A stretch of 64,000 nt of DNA from Chlorobiaceae bacterium (GTDB lineage: Bacteria > Bacteroidota > Chlorobiia > Chlorobiales > Chlorobiaceae), in contig JAAXXK010000006.1 in the NCBI GenBank assembly GCA_013334525.1, positions 9,186-73,185 on the forward strand, written 5' to 3'. Every line of letters starts with the position of its first letter. The first letter of the stretch is position 1. A model generated the notes under the pieces. That model did not search any database, was not told the origin of the DNA, and saw only the letters and a program-made list of their open reading frames with translations. Shown piece after piece: positions 10,706-21,040 of this stretch. The position numbers and the translations under genes are program-made.

Positions 10706-10909
10706 TTGATTATGTTTAAATACGTTCTTCTTCTGATCGTATTGTGGCTGGCTTTTCGTCTGGTCAGGGGAATTTTGAGGGTTTCTTTTGTTTTCAGGCG
10801 CGTCCGGCCCGAGAGTTCCCGCTCTTCGGTCTCCTCTTCCGACACTCCAGGGAAGGTTCAGGAGGCTGAATATGAGGTGATCGAGAGCCACATAAAAAAG
10901 GATGAATGA
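10706..10909 (+). CDS. Small single-TM protein, DUF4834-like
   Basis: Hydrophobic N-terminus MFKYVLLLIVLWLAFRLVRG followed by an acidic tail EAEYEVIE. Confidence 0.5.
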   Translation: MIMFKYVLLLIVLWLAFRLVRGILRVSFVFRRVRPESSRSSVSSSDTPGKVQEAEYEVIESHIKKDE

Positions 10910-11003
10910 GACGATCCCTGCTGCAAAGAGCCGTTTGGCTTGTGTACAGTTTTTTTGTACATTAGTCGCTGATTGGTGCACTGGCAATGAGGAACGGTTT
11001 CTG

Positions 11004-11027
11004 AAAGTGGGGGATCCCCACTTTTTT
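11004..11027. terminator. Hairpin terminator candidate
   Basis: AAAGTGGGGGATCCCCACTTTTTT: GC-rich palindrome followed by a T-run. Confidence 0.6.
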
Positions 11028-11043
11028 GTTTTCGGTAATATGA

Positions 11044-11571
11044 GTGATGCAACGAATGGACGACAGGATAAGAACAGCGATTGACGAGTCGATGGCCGAA
11101 GTTTCGGCCTTGACAGGGCAGGAGATCTATCTCGTGGAAGAGGTTGTTCGCGGTGGCGGAAGAACCATCGAGCTTACCGTCGATACCGACAGGGGAATCA
11201 TAATCGACCAGTGCGCCAAGCTCAGCCGTAAAATAAGGGCTCGCCTTGAAGCTCATGAGGACGAACTCATGTTTGCTTCCGGTGATTTCGATCTGCTGGT
11301 CTCTTCTCCCGGCATCGGTGAGCCGATCAGGGAAAAACGCCAGTATGTCAGGCATCTTGGACGGCTGATCAGGATCTCCTTCATGGACGACGAAAAGCAG
11401 AAGCAGGAGATCGACGGACGTTTGCTGCAGGCGGCTGTAGGCGAAGAGGCAGAGCCCTTTATCGTCTTTGAACCCGTGATGCAGGGAAAGAAAAAGAGAA
11501 AGGCGGACGTGCCGCCGATGACCATGCGCCTTGCCGATATCGTCAAGGCCGTCGTACAGACTGAACTTTAG
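11044..11571 (+). CDS. rimP: Ribosome maturation factor RimP
   Basis: Position directly before nusA; TVDTDRGIIIDQCAKLSRKI, SSPGIGEPIREKRQYVRHLGRLI. Confidence 0.85.
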   Translation: MMQRMDDRIRTAIDESMAEVSALTGQEIYLVEEVVRGGGRTIELTVDTDRGIIIDQCAKLSRKIRARLEAHEDELMFASGDFDLLVSSPGIGEPIREKRQYVRHLGRLIRISFMDDEKQKQEIDGRLLQAAVGEEAEPFIVFEPVMQGKKKRKADVPPMTMRLADIVKAVVQTEL

Positions 11572-11635
11572 TGCATGTACTGGATATTGCCAAACCAATC
11601 GCAGACTATTTTATAAAAAAAAGGATCACACAGCG

Positions 11636-13201
11636 ATGCCAAGAAAGCAAGTGAAGGGCGAAACTATTGATCGGAAAGCGCAGATTGCAAGTGCTTTTGG
11701 AGAGATCGAGCAGTCGAAGGTGTTTCTGGACAAGCGCTCTGAAAGCGCGGCAGTCAAGATGGACATTGCCGACCTGCTCAAGGAGATCATCCTGAAGCAG
11801 CTCAGGAAGGATTACGATCCGGAGGTGGAGGCAAACATCTTCATCAATCCCGAGCGCGGCGATTTTGAGGTTTACATCCTGAAGAAAATCGTTGAAGAGG
11901 TTGACCTTCCGACCATAGAGATCGGTCTTGACGAGATTCGCAAGATCGACGATTCACTTGAGATTGGCGATTTTTACGAAGAGGGTCCGATCAAGCTCGA
12001 CGACTTCCTGACCAGGAAATCGATCCAGATCATCAAGCAGTCTGTCCAGAAGAAGGTTCGCGACCTTGAGCGCCTGGTTGTCTACGAAGACTGCCTTGAG
12101 AAGGTCGGTGAAGTGGTAGCCGGCGAGGTATACCAGGTCAGGCCCAACGAAGTGATATTCACCTACAATACATCGAAGGACCATCGGGTCGAGCTGGTGC
12201 TGCCGAAGGCGGAGATGATGAAGAAGGACAACCCGCGCCGCACCCCGAGGATGAAGCTTTATGTCAAGCGCATCGAGCGCGAGAAGGTAAAGCTTCGCAA
12301 CGACGACGGTTCCGTCGTGGAGAAGGAGAAGCCGGATGGCGGCATGAAGGTGATCGTTTCCAGGGTCGACGACCGCTTCCTTTACAAGCTTTTCGAAAGC
12401 GAGGTCCCCGAGATTCTCGACGGACTGATCGTGATCAAGGGCATTGCCCGCGTGCCGGGCGAGCGGGCCAAGGTTGCCGTTGAATCGACCAGTTCGAGGA
12501 TCGATCCGGTCGGTGCGACGGTCGGCTACCGTGGTAAACGCATCCAGAGCATCGTCAAGGAGTTGAACAACGAGAACATCGATGTGATCTATTACACCGA
12601 TGAGCCCCAGATTTTCATCGCAAGGGCCCTGCAACCGGCAAAAATTGACCCGATGACGGTTCATGCCGACATGAAGACGCACAAGGCAAGGGTCATGCTG
12701 AAGCCTGACCAGATCAAGTATGCCATCGGAAAGAACGGCAACAACATCCATCTTGCCGAAAAACTGACCGGTTACGAGATCGATGTATACAGGGACGTGA
12801 TCGACAAATCGCTCGAGGATCCGAACGACATCGATATCATCGAGTTCCGCGAGGAGTTCGGCGACGACATGATCTACCAGCTGCTCGACGGCGGGCTCGA
12901 TACGGCCAAGAAGATCCTGAAGGCCGGCATCGACGAAATCGAAGAGGCGCTGGTCGGGACGCAGAAGACCGAAGAGCTCTTCGTCTTCAACAAGGGGCGC
13001 AAACCGGTCAAGCCAAGGGAGCGCAGGGTGACCGACGATGAGAAACGCTACTGGAAGAAGATCGCCGAGACGATTTACCGTACGGTTCGGGAGCAGTTCA
13101 ACGACGAAGATCTCAAGTCGCTTCTCGACGACAGCCACGACAGGTTGCTCATGGGCGAGAACTTGTTTTCGGACGAACCTCGCGACGAAGAAACAAATTG
13201 A
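11636..13201 (+). CDS. nusA: Transcription termination/antitermination factor NusA
   Basis: NPERGDFEVY, RVPGERAKVAV, DPVGATVGYRGKRIQSIVKELNNENIDV, KH domains. ORF opens at 11531; start trimmed to MPRKQVKG. Confidence 0.95.
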   Translation: MPRKQVKGETIDRKAQIASAFGEIEQSKVFLDKRSESAAVKMDIADLLKEIILKQLRKDYDPEVEANIFINPERGDFEVYILKKIVEEVDLPTIEIGLDEIRKIDDSLEIGDFYEEGPIKLDDFLTRKSIQIIKQSVQKKVRDLERLVVYEDCLEKVGEVVAGEVYQVRPNEVIFTYNTSKDHRVELVLPKAEMMKKDNPRRTPRMKLYVKRIEREKVKLRNDDGSVVEKEKPDGGMKVIVSRVDDRFLYKLFESEVPEILDGLIVIKGIARVPGERAKVAVESTSSRIDPVGATVGYRGKRIQSIVKELNNENIDVIYYTDEPQIFIARALQPAKIDPMTVHADMKTHKARVMLKPDQIKYAIGKNGNNIHLAEKLTGYEIDVYRDVIDKSLEDPNDIDIIEFREEFGDDMIYQLLDGGLDTAKKILKAGIDEIEEALVGTQKTEELFVFNKGRKPVKPRERRVTDDEKRYWKKIAETIYRTVREQFNDEDLKSLLDDSHDRLLMGENLFSDEPRDEETN

Positions 13202-13389
13202 GAATTATTATGGCATTGCTGTGAAACCGCTTAGAGTGGTGTTGAGTGGGATACGGAAGAGGTGCAGGATCAGGAACGTACAGGAAGGTACATGAGGATT
13301 TCGAGCACCGTCGGACGTTGTCGAGCAAGACGCGCAACAGTTGACGCAGGGATGCCAACAAGAGGATAACCATCCAGGGAGAAGAGATA

Positions 13390-16161
13390 ATGGCCATCGA
13401 GGAAACGCAGATAAGGTTCCGAATCAGTGATATTGCCAGGGAGCTGCAGGTCAGCCCTCAGGAGGTCCTGCTATTCGTCAAGCAGGAAGGGGGAAAGGTA
13501 GCTTCCACATCATCAATGGTGGAAGAGAACATGCGCGACATGATTTTCGGCCATTTCAGCCAGGAGAAGAAGCAGGTCGACGAAACCCGTAAAATCAGGG
13601 CTGAAAAGCAGAAACGTCTTACGAGGCTTGAAGAGCAGTCGAAGAAGGCCTACGAGAAGGAGCAGCAGCTTAAGGAGAGCCTCAGTACGATCGTACCGGC
13701 GCCGCATGTGCCTGAAGCCAAAAAAGATGTGTTCGCCGATGTGTTTCACCAAGTCCCTCCCGTCGATCATCTTCCGGATCTGTTCCCCCAGAAACCTTCT
13801 GCTCCCGTGGCTCCCGACCCTTTGGCAAATCTCTTTATGCCGATCCCTGTCGCCGAGGCGGAACCGGTTGAAGTAACTCCTGTCGAGACGGATCCTGTTG
13901 TTGTGCCGGCCGAGCCTGAAACTTCTACCCTGCTTGTGCAGACCCTGCCCGATTCGATGCAGACCTATGACTCCCCGCAGATGATTGGCGGCCTTACGGT
14001 GCTTGGTACCATCGAGGTGCTGACTGAAGCCGAGAGGAAGAAGAAAGCACGCAAAAAGAGCTTCAAGGAGAATGCCGATGAGCTCAAGGGCGAGTTTGTA
14101 ACAACTTCGAGCACTACAACCGAAGAGGGGGATGAGCCCAAGAAGAAACCGGCAAAACCGGCAGGTGAAGGAGAGGCCGGGACTACAACAGCCGTCGATG
14201 ACCAGTTTGGCCCAAAGAAGAAGGGCAAAAAGAAAAAGAAGCCTGCGGTAGACGACAAGGTCATTTCGCAGAATATCAAGAACACGATCAGCGGCATGGA
14301 TGAAGCGGCCGCGACTACGGGTTCCCGCCAGAAGTTCCGCAAGATGCGCCGCATGGAGCGCGAACGCGAGAACGAGGCTGCCGAGGCTATCCGCGAAGCC
14401 GAACGCTCTATCGTCAGGGTGACCGAATACGCTTCTCCCCATGAACTTGCCGAACTGATGGGCGTGACCGCCAAGGAGATCATCCAGAAATGTTTCTCCA
14501 TGGGCAAATTCGTCACCATCAACCAGCGACTCGACAAAGAAGCTATCGAACTGATTGCGCTTGAGTTCGGGTTCGAGGCCGAGTTTATTTCGGAAATCGA
14601 GGCCACCTCCGTCGTGGTACTGGTTGACAATCCCGAAGACATGCAGATCCGCCCGCCGGTGGTGACCATCATGGGACACGTTGACCATGGAAAGACCTCC
14701 CTGCTTGACTATATCCGCAGAAGCAACGTGGTTGCCGGCGAATCGGGCGGCATCACCCAGCATATCGGCGCCTACGAAGTGGACGTTGACGGGGATCGGC
14801 ACATCACCTTCCTCGATACGCCAGGCCATGAGGCCTTTACGGCAATGCGTGCCCGCGGTGCCCAGGTGACCGATATCGTTATCCTGGTCGTGGCTGCCGA
14901 CGACAGCGTCATGCCGCAGACCATCGAGGCGATCAACCATGCCAAGGCGGCAGGGGTCCCGATCGTCGTTGCCCTTAACAAGATCGACAAGCCCGAGGCC
15001 AACACCGAGAAGATCAAGGCGCAGCTTTCCGAAGCCGGCGTCCTGGTTGAGGACTGGGGCGGCGAGTACCAGTGCCAGGAGATCTCTGCGAAGAAGGGTA
15101 TCGCCATCAAGGAGTTGATGGACAAGGTGCTGACCGAAGCGGAAATCCGCGAACTGAAAGGCAACTATTCGCGGGAGGTTCCTGCCAGCGGCATCATCGT
15201 CGAGTCCGAGCTCGACAAGGGCAAGGGCGTTGTTTCGACCGTGCTGGTGCAGCGCGGGTTCCTGAAGGTCGGCGACCCGTTCGTAGCCGGTAACACGATG
15301 GGCAAGATCAGGGCCCTCATGGATGAGCGCGGCAAGCGTATCCCCGAGGCAGGCCCCTCCAGGCCGGTCCGTGTACTCGGCTTTGAGGATCTGCCGCAGT
15401 CAGGCGATGCGTTGACGGTGATGGTTACCGACAGGGAGGCGCGCGATGTCGCACAGAAGCGCCAGGTGATCAGGCGTGAGCATGAGTTCCGCCGCAGCAC
15501 CCGCGTCAAGCTCGACAGCATTGCCCGCCAGATCAAGGAGGGCCTCAAGAAGGAGCTGAGCGTCATCATCAAGGCAGATACCGACGGTTCGATCCAGGCG
15601 CTTGCCGACGGCCTGATGAAGATTCACAACGAAGAGGTGAAGGTGCAGATCATCCACCAGGGTGTCGGTCAGATCACCGAAACCGACGTGCTGCTTGCCG
15701 CCGCTTCGGACGCAATCATCATCGGCTTCAGGGTGAGGCCGAACGTCAATGCCAAGAAGCTGGCAGAGAAGGAGGACCTCGACGTTCGCTTCTACAGTGT
15801 CATCTACCACGTACTCGAAGATGTCGACAAGGCTCTCGAAGGTATGCTTTCCCCGGAACTCCACGAGGAGAGCCTCGGTTCGCTCGAGATCCGCCAGGTA
15901 TTCAGGGTGCCGAAGGTCGGCAACGTGGGCGGTGCCTACGTGCTGGAAGGCAAGATATTCCGCGACTCCAAGATTCGCCTGTTGCGCGACGGCGTGCAGA
16001 TCTACGACGGCCAGCTCGATTCGCTCAAGCGTTTCAAGGACGACGTCAAGGAGGCCGATGCCGGTTATGAGTGCGGCATGAGCATTAAAGGATACGACGA
16101 TATCAAGGTCGGCGACATAGTCGAGGCCTACAAGATCGTCGAAAAGAAACGTAAACTTTGA
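13390..16161 (+). CDS. infB: Translation initiation factor IF-2
   Basis: VVTIMGHVDHGKTSLLDYIR, DTPGHEAF, NKIDK; charged N-terminal linker. Confidence 0.97.
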   Translation: MAIEETQIRFRISDIARELQVSPQEVLLFVKQEGGKVASTSSMVEENMRDMIFGHFSQEKKQVDETRKIRAEKQKRLTRLEEQSKKAYEKEQQLKESLSTIVPAPHVPEAKKDVFADVFHQVPPVDHLPDLFPQKPSAPVAPDPLANLFMPIPVAEAEPVEVTPVETDPVVVPAEPETSTLLVQTLPDSMQTYDSPQMIGGLTVLGTIEVLTEAERKKKARKKSFKENADELKGEFVTTSSTTTEEGDEPKKKPAKPAGEGEAGTTTAVDDQFGPKKKGKKKKKPAVDDKVISQNIKNTISGMDEAAATTGSRQKFRKMRRMERERENEAAEAIREAERSIVRVTEYASPHELAELMGVTAKEIIQKCFSMGKFVTINQRLDKEAIELIALEFGFEAEFISEIEATSVVVLVDNPEDMQIRPPVVTIMGHVDHGKTSLLDYIRRSNVVAGESGGITQHIGAYEVDVDGDRHITFLDTPGHEAFTAMRARGAQVTDIVILVVAADDSVMPQTIEAINHAKAAGVPIVVALNKIDKPEANTEKIKAQLSEAGVLVEDWGGEYQCQEISAKKGIAIKELMDKVLTEAEIRELKGNYSREVPASGIIVESELDKGKGVVSTVLVQRGFLKVGDPFVAGNTMGKIRALMDERGKRIPEAGPSRPVRVLGFEDLPQSGDALTVMVTDREARDVAQKRQVIRREHEFRRSTRVKLDSIARQIKEGLKKELSVIIKADTDGSIQALADGLMKIHNEEVKVQIIHQGVGQITETDVLLAAASDAIIIGFRVRPNVNAKKLAEKEDLDVRFYSVIYHVLEDVDKALEGMLSPELHEESLGSLEIRQVFRVPKVGNVGGAYVLEGKIFRDSKIRLLRDGVQIYDGQLDSLKRFKDDVKEADAGYECGMSIKGYDDIKVGDIVEAYKIVEKKRKL

Positions 16162-16179
16162 TCCGGAAAGAGGTGACCA

Positions 16180-16539
16180 ATGTCCATCAGGACTGATAAA
16201 GTTTCCTCGCTTCTGATCAAGGAGCTGAGTGATATCCTGCAGAGGGAACTGCCTCGCAGCGGCCCGCTGGTGACGGTTTCCGAGGTGAAGATCACTCCCG
16301 ATCTCGGCATCGCCAGAGCCTATATTTCCATTATAGGCACTGAAGAGCAGCGTGAGGAGGTCATGAAGAACCTTCATGCGGAGACCAAGACCCTGCGCAA
16401 GCTTCTTTCTGCAAGGATCCGCCACCAGTTCAGGCGGATTCCCGAACTCGAATTTTTTGAAGACCGCCTTTTCGAACAGGCCAACCGGATCGATCAGCTG
16501 CTGAAATCGGTCAGGAGCAGTTCGGAAGAGAAGGAATAA
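16180..16539 (+). CDS. rbfA: 30S ribosome-binding factor A
   Basis: Operon position; VTVSEVKITPDLGIARAYISI, IRHQFRRIPELEFFED. Confidence 0.92.
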   Translation: MSIRTDKVSSLLIKELSDILQRELPRSGPLVTVSEVKITPDLGIARAYISIIGTEEQREEVMKNLHAETKTLRKLLSARIRHQFRRIPELEFFEDRLFEQANRIDQLLKSVRSSSEEKE

Positions 16540-16545
16540 CCACGT

Positions 16546-17289
16546 TTGCCCTTCGGGAGAATGCTCACCATGGTATCAGATGGCTCTATGACCGTCCACA
16601 GTGAGGATGGTGATTATCTACTGGTCGACAAGCCTCTCGACTGGACCTCGTTCGATGTGGTCGCCAAAATAAGGGGTGCCTACAAGAGAAACGGATTGCA
16701 GAGAAAGATCGGACATTGCGGCACGCTCGATCCTCGGGCGACCGGCCTGCTGATTCTTGCAACAGGCAAAAAAACCAAGACCATCTCATCGCTCGAAATG
16801 CTCGACAAGGCCTATGAAGGGGTGATCAGGCTTGGCGCAAGAACGGTGAGCCTTGATACGGAAACCCCGGAGTATGCCTGCTGCGACACCAGCCACCTTT
16901 CTGATGAGGAGATCAGGGCGGCTGCTGAATCGTTCCTGGGCAGCCAACTTCAGCAGCCGCCGATGCATTCGGCTGTGTGGCACAACGGGCAGCGACTTTA
17001 CGAACTGGCAAGGAAGGGACAGGAGGTTCCTGAACGCAAAACGCGCCAGATCGAGATATACCAATTCGACATCACAGCCATATCCCTTCCATACGTCTAT
17101 TTCTATATAAAAGTCTCGAAGGGCTCCTATATCCGTGTGATTGCCGATGAGTTCGGCGAAAAACTCGGCGTCGGCGGGTACCTCGATTCACTGAGGAGGG
17201 TCTCGGTCGGGCATTTCAATCTTTCCGGGGCAATGAGCGTCAGCGAGATCATTGAAGAGATCGCCCAGGCGGCCACCATCGAAGAGTAA
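16546..17289 (+). CDS. truB: tRNA pseudouridine(55) synthase TruB
   Basis: VDKPLDWTSFDVVAKIRG, KIGHCGTLDPRATGLLILATGKKTK. Exact start uncertain. Confidence 0.94.
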   Translation: MPFGRMLTMVSDGSMTVHSEDGDYLLVDKPLDWTSFDVVAKIRGAYKRNGLQRKIGHCGTLDPRATGLLILATGKKTKTISSLEMLDKAYEGVIRLGARTVSLDTETPEYACCDTSHLSDEEIRAAAESFLGSQLQQPPMHSAVWHNGQRLYELARKGQEVPERKTRQIEIYQFDITAISLPYVYFYIKVSKGSYIRVIADEFGEKLGVGGYLDSLRRVSVGHFNLSGAMSVSEIIEEIAQAATIEE

Positions 17290-17301
17290 ACAGCTAAAGG
17301 T

Positions 17302-18267
17302 ATGCGCGTTGTTGCATTGCAGGGCAATACGGTCTACGATTTCCACAGTGGCATGCCGGAGGCGATTTCACCCGTTCCTTCGTCCGTTACCGTAGGTTCG
17401 TTCGACGGGCTCCATGTCGGACACCGGATGATTATCGGGACCATGGTCGATCGGGCGCGCGAAATGAGCCTTAGAAGCGTCGTTGTCACTTTCGAACCTC
17501 ATCCGCGACTTGTCCTGGACGACAGCAGGGAGTGCAAGGTCAGGCTGCTGACCACCTTCGATGAGAAGATCAGCCAGTTCAGGAAGATGGAGATCGATCT
17601 GCTGTTCGTCGTCCGTTTCGATCGCCAGTTCGCCTCACGAAGTTCCGAGTCCTTCATCCGTGAAGTTCTGGCAGGTATGCTTGGAGCCCAACATGTGGTC
17701 GTCGGTTACGACCACGGATTCGGCAGCAAAAGGAGCGGCAGCGGCAGCACGCTTCACTCGCTTGGATCGGAGTGCGGTTTTTCCGTCGATGTTGTCGGAG
17801 AGGTTTCGGTCGACAATGAACCGGTATCGAGCACAAGGATCAGGGAGTTGCTCAGTTCGGGAAGGATAAGGGAGGCCAACACCTGTCTCGGTGCACCATA
17901 CATGATCAGCGGAACCGTCGTCGAAGGTCGGAAGCTGGGGCGGCAGATCGGGTTTCCAACGGCAAATCTGACTCTGCATGAGCATTGCAAGCTTCTGCCG
18001 GCCCATGGAGTCTATATCGCAAAAGTACATATCGACGGACGGGATTTCCCGGCCATGATCAACATCGGCAACCGTCCGACCGTGTCGCAGGATGGGCAGG
18101 TCACGGTCGAAGCCCACGTCCTGGGTTATTCCGGCGAGCTTTACGGCAGGTTTCTGGTTTTGAATCTCATCGACTTTATCAGGCCTGAGAAGCGTTTTGA
18201 TTCGGTTGAAGAGCTTCGTGCACAGCTGGAGCTTGATAAAATAAGGACGAATTTATATCTGGAATAA
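17302..18267 (+). CDS. ribF: Bifunctional riboflavin kinase/FAD synthetase
   Basis: VGSFDGLHVGHRMII, GYDHGFG, RQIGFPTANL, PAMINIGNRPTV. Confidence 0.94.
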   Translation: MRVVALQGNTVYDFHSGMPEAISPVPSSVTVGSFDGLHVGHRMIIGTMVDRAREMSLRSVVVTFEPHPRLVLDDSRECKVRLLTTFDEKISQFRKMEIDLLFVVRFDRQFASRSSESFIREVLAGMLGAQHVVVGYDHGFGSKRSGSGSTLHSLGSECGFSVDVVGEVSVDNEPVSSTRIRELLSSGRIREANTCLGAPYMISGTVVEGRKLGRQIGFPTANLTLHEHCKLLPAHGVYIAKVHIDGRDFPAMINIGNRPTVSQDGQVTVEAHVLGYSGELYGRFLVLNLIDFIRPEKRFDSVEELRAQLELDKIRTNLYLE

Positions 18268-18326
18268 TGTTATATTAAAGGTCAATTTTTTTATTACTTT
18301 TTTCTTAACGTTTCATACGAACAACC

Positions 18327-18596
18327 ATGGGTCTGACAAAAGAACACAAGACTGAGATTATTACGAAGTTTGGTGATTCTGCGACGGATACCGGAAAAGC
18401 GGAAGTTCAGGTAGCCCTGTTCAGCCGCCGGATCACCGATCTGACCGGTCACCTTCAGCAGCATCCCAAAGACAAGCACTCACGCCGCGGGCTGATGATG
18501 CTGGTAGGCAAGCGCAAAAGCGTCCTGAACTACCTGAAGAAGGTCGACATCGAACGCTATCGCAAGGTGCTCGTCGAGCTCGACCTGCGCAAGTGA
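18327..18596 (+). CDS. rpsO: 30S ribosomal protein S15
   Basis: DTGKAEVQVALFSRRITDLTGHLQQHPKDKHSRRGLMMLVGKRKSVLNYL. Confidence 0.97.
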   Translation: MGLTKEHKTEIITKFGDSATDTGKAEVQVALFSRRITDLTGHLQQHPKDKHSRRGLMMLVGKRKSVLNYLKKVDIERYRKVLVELDLRK

Positions 18597-18685
18597 CCGT
18601 TCGAGCAACGGCGTTGTTTCGTGAAGCTTGCGGGGCATCGGCTCCGCAGGCATCTTTTTGAAAGAATATGTAATGGGGTGAGAGT

Positions 18686-19573
18686 ATGTTGGAAAGCATG
18701 ACCGGCTACGGTAGCGCAGAGCGCACAGAAAACGGGATGAGGGTGCTTGTTGAACTGCGCTCCGTCAATAATCGTTTTGCCGAAATCAGCGTCAAGTTGC
18801 CCAGGCAGCTCCTCTCTTCCGAGCTGGAGGTAAGGGAGCTGGTCCGCACCAATTTCCAGCGAGGCAAGATTTCAGCGTTTGTCCAGTTGCAACTTGAGGA
18901 GGCCGAACAGCTTCCGGTGACCGTTAATTCCGCCAAGGTAAAAGGCTACAAGGCGCTTCTGGAGAAGGTAAGGCTTGATGCCGGGATCGACTCTCCCGTG
19001 ACGCTTGACCACGTACTCCGGTTCTCCGAAATATTCGAATCAGATCATACCATTCTTGAGCGGCCCGACGAGATCTGGCCGATCGCACGTACGGCTATTG
19101 TCGAGGCGATTGACAACCTCAAGGAGATGCGCAGGAAGGAGGGCGAGGAGCTTGCCGGTGATTTTACAGCAAGGATCGCCGAGATAGAGCAGACCCTCAG
19201 GGTGATCAGGGAGATTGCATTGGACAATCTCGAATCGATACGTAAACGTCTATCGGCCAAGATCGTCGCCATCGCCGGTCGCGATGTCGAGTACAGCAAG
19301 GACCGGCTCGAAATGGAGCTCGTCATGGCAGCCGACAGGCTCGACATTACCGAAGAGATCATCAGGTTCAACAGCCACAACAAGTTTTTCCTCGAAGAGC
19401 TGCACAACAGCTCCAGCGGGTCAGGCAGGAAGCTCAATTTCCTCTTGCAGGAGCAGCTTCGCGAAGCCAACACCATCGCTTCAAAGTCCCAGAATGCAGA
19501 CATATCCCAGAAGATTGTCCATATCAAGGAAGAGCTTGAAAAGGTCAGGGAGCAGCTGCAAAATATCGAATAG
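18686..19573 (+). CDS. YicC/YloC family endoribonuclease
   Basis: MTGYGSAE ... VELRSVNNRFAEISVKLP ... GSGRKLNFLLQEQLREANTIASKSQNADISQKIVHIKEELEKVREQLQNIE. Confidence 0.93.
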   Translation: MLESMTGYGSAERTENGMRVLVELRSVNNRFAEISVKLPRQLLSSELEVRELVRTNFQRGKISAFVQLQLEEAEQLPVTVNSAKVKGYKALLEKVRLDAGIDSPVTLDHVLRFSEIFESDHTILERPDEIWPIARTAIVEAIDNLKEMRRKEGEELAGDFTARIAEIEQTLRVIREIALDNLESIRKRLSAKIVAIAGRDVEYSKDRLEMELVMAADRLDITEEIIRFNSHNKFFLEELHNSSSGSGRKLNFLLQEQLREANTIASKSQNADISQKIVHIKEELEKVREQLQNIE

Positions 19574-19578
19574 GTTTT

Positions 19579-20166
19579 ATGGCTTCTGATCGTGTTACGA
19601 AAGAGGGAAAGCTGATCGTGTTTTCCGCGCCATCAGGCACAGGGAAATCTACTGTCGCCCGTCTGGTGATGGAACGCCTCGGTTGCCTCGGGTTTTCGGT
19701 ATCCGCAACAACACGAGCCATGAGGTCGGGTGAGCAGGATGGTATCGATTACCATTTTTTAAGTCGTGATGCCTTTGAAAAAAAAATCAGCGAAGGCGGA
19801 TTCATTGAACATGAGTTTTTTTTTGGTAACTATTACGGAACACTCCTTGACAAGACCAGGGAGTCCGTAGATGCCGGAAAACATCTGCTGTTCGATCTTG
19901 ATGTAAAGGGAGCGCTGAACCTCAAGAAGATTTTCGGTGACGGGGCACTGCTGGTTTTTCTCAAACCCCCGAGCATGGAGGAGCTTGCCGGGCGGCTCAT
20001 GGGTCGTGACAGCGAGGGGCCGGAAGCCCTGAAGGTCAGGCTTGAACGGGCAGCCATGGAACTCTCCCACGCAGACCAGTTCGATTACGTAGTGGTCAAC
20101 GACGACCTGGACAGTACCGTTGACGCGGTAGCGACCAGGATCAGTCATTTTCTTACACAATCATAA
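19579..20166 (+). CDS. gmk: Guanylate kinase
   Basis: VFSAPSGTGKSTVARLV, SATTRAMRSGEQDGIDYHF, FIEHEFFFGNYYGT. Confidence 0.95.
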   Translation: MASDRVTKEGKLIVFSAPSGTGKSTVARLVMERLGCLGFSVSATTRAMRSGEQDGIDYHFLSRDAFEKKISEGGFIEHEFFFGNYYGTLLDKTRESVDAGKHLLFDLDVKGALNLKKIFGDGALLVFLKPPSMEELAGRLMGRDSEGPEALKVRLERAAMELSHADQFDYVVVNDDLDSTVDAVATRISHFLTQS

Positions 20167-20178
20167 TGCAAAGTTGAA

Positions 20179-20532
20179 ATGTCGGTCAAACCTGTAGATC
20201 TGAACAAGCTGAGAAGCACGCATGCCAACCTCTATGAGACAGTCGTTGCTATTTCGAAGAAAGCACGTGAAATTCATGAAGAGGAGCGGGCTGAACTTGA
20301 GGAGAGGCTTCTGCCCTACAAGGAGATGATCAGGAATCCTACCTCGGAGTCAGAATCCGAAAAGGTGTTTCCCGAGCAGATCGCCATCAGCGTAGAGTTC
20401 GAGTGCCGCGACAAACCTTCCCTTCAGGCTGTCGCCCAGTATTTTGACGAGAAGTACGATTATATCATGGAAAAAACCTCGGAAAACAAGGCTGCAGATT
20501 CAGAGGACGATGATGAAACTGACGGGGATTAA
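20179..20532 (+). CDS. RNA polymerase omega-subunit-like protein
   Basis: Directly follows gmk (classical rpoZ context); NLYETVVAISKKAREI resembles the RpoZ core helix; short acidic tail. Confidence 0.6.
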   Translation: MSVKPVDLNKLRSTHANLYETVVAISKKAREIHEEERAELEERLLPYKEMIRNPTSESESEKVFPEQIAISVEFECRDKPSLQAVAQYFDEKYDYIMEKTSENKAADSEDDDETDGD

Positions 20533-21007
20533 CCAGATCACTCTTCGCGTCAACGATGTACGCTTGTCCGAAGAGTTTTATGCCGGCATTCTGGGCTTCA
20601 GGGTGGATCATCGCGCCGGCGCAAACATCTCATACCTTCGTATCAATTCAGACCTTCTCGTGCTTGTAAAGGCGGAAACACCCGGTTCTCCAGATGCGAG
20701 GGACATCAGGGTGGACCATTTCGGGTTCAGGCTGGCCTCCGACGCAGAAGTTGACGAGGCCGCCATCTACCTGGATGACCGTGGCGCCCATCTCGTAACC
20801 CGTCCTGCGCATCGACGCGAAGGTCGGGCTTTTTTCGTGATGGATCCCGACGGCAACCTGATCGAGTTCTACTCCATGCGTTCCGGCGGCATTGAGTCCG
20901 ATCCGGATGAGGTCGATAACCGCAAGGCCAGCGATATCGCTTCAGATTCGCGCAAGGAGATCGCGGTAGCCACTGAGGCCAAAAAACCGCGACGCTCAAG
21001 GAAATAG
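20513..21007 (+). CDS. VOC (glyoxalase/bleomycin-resistance) family protein
   Basis: MKLTGINQITLRVNDVRLSEEFYAGILGFRVDH ... FFVMDPDGNLIEFYS. Confidence 0.85.
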   Translation: MKLTGINQITLRVNDVRLSEEFYAGILGFRVDHRAGANISYLRINSDLLVLVKAETPGSPDARDIRVDHFGFRLASDAEVDEAAIYLDDRGAHLVTRPAHRREGRAFFVMDPDGNLIEFYSMRSGGIESDPDEVDNRKASDIASDSRKEIAVATEAKKPRRSRK

Positions 21008-21040
21008 TACTTTTTCCAACGTTTGACGGCTCGACTCCAC

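Noticed and set aside
11954-13138. 394-aa reverse-strand ORF
   Set aside because: Fully antisense to nusA; shadow ORF of GC-biased coding sequence with no recognisable domain.
13202-13389. Possible ylxR remnant between nusA and infB
   Set aside because: The longest frame (VKPLRVVLSGIRKRCRIRNVQEGT) lacks YlxR motifs; probably only leader sequence.
13513-14940. 475-aa reverse-strand ORF
   Set aside because: Antisense to infB; Leu/Arg/His-rich composition typical of shadow frames.
15400-16425. 341-aa reverse-strand ORF
   Set aside because: Antisense to infB and rbfA; no motif support.
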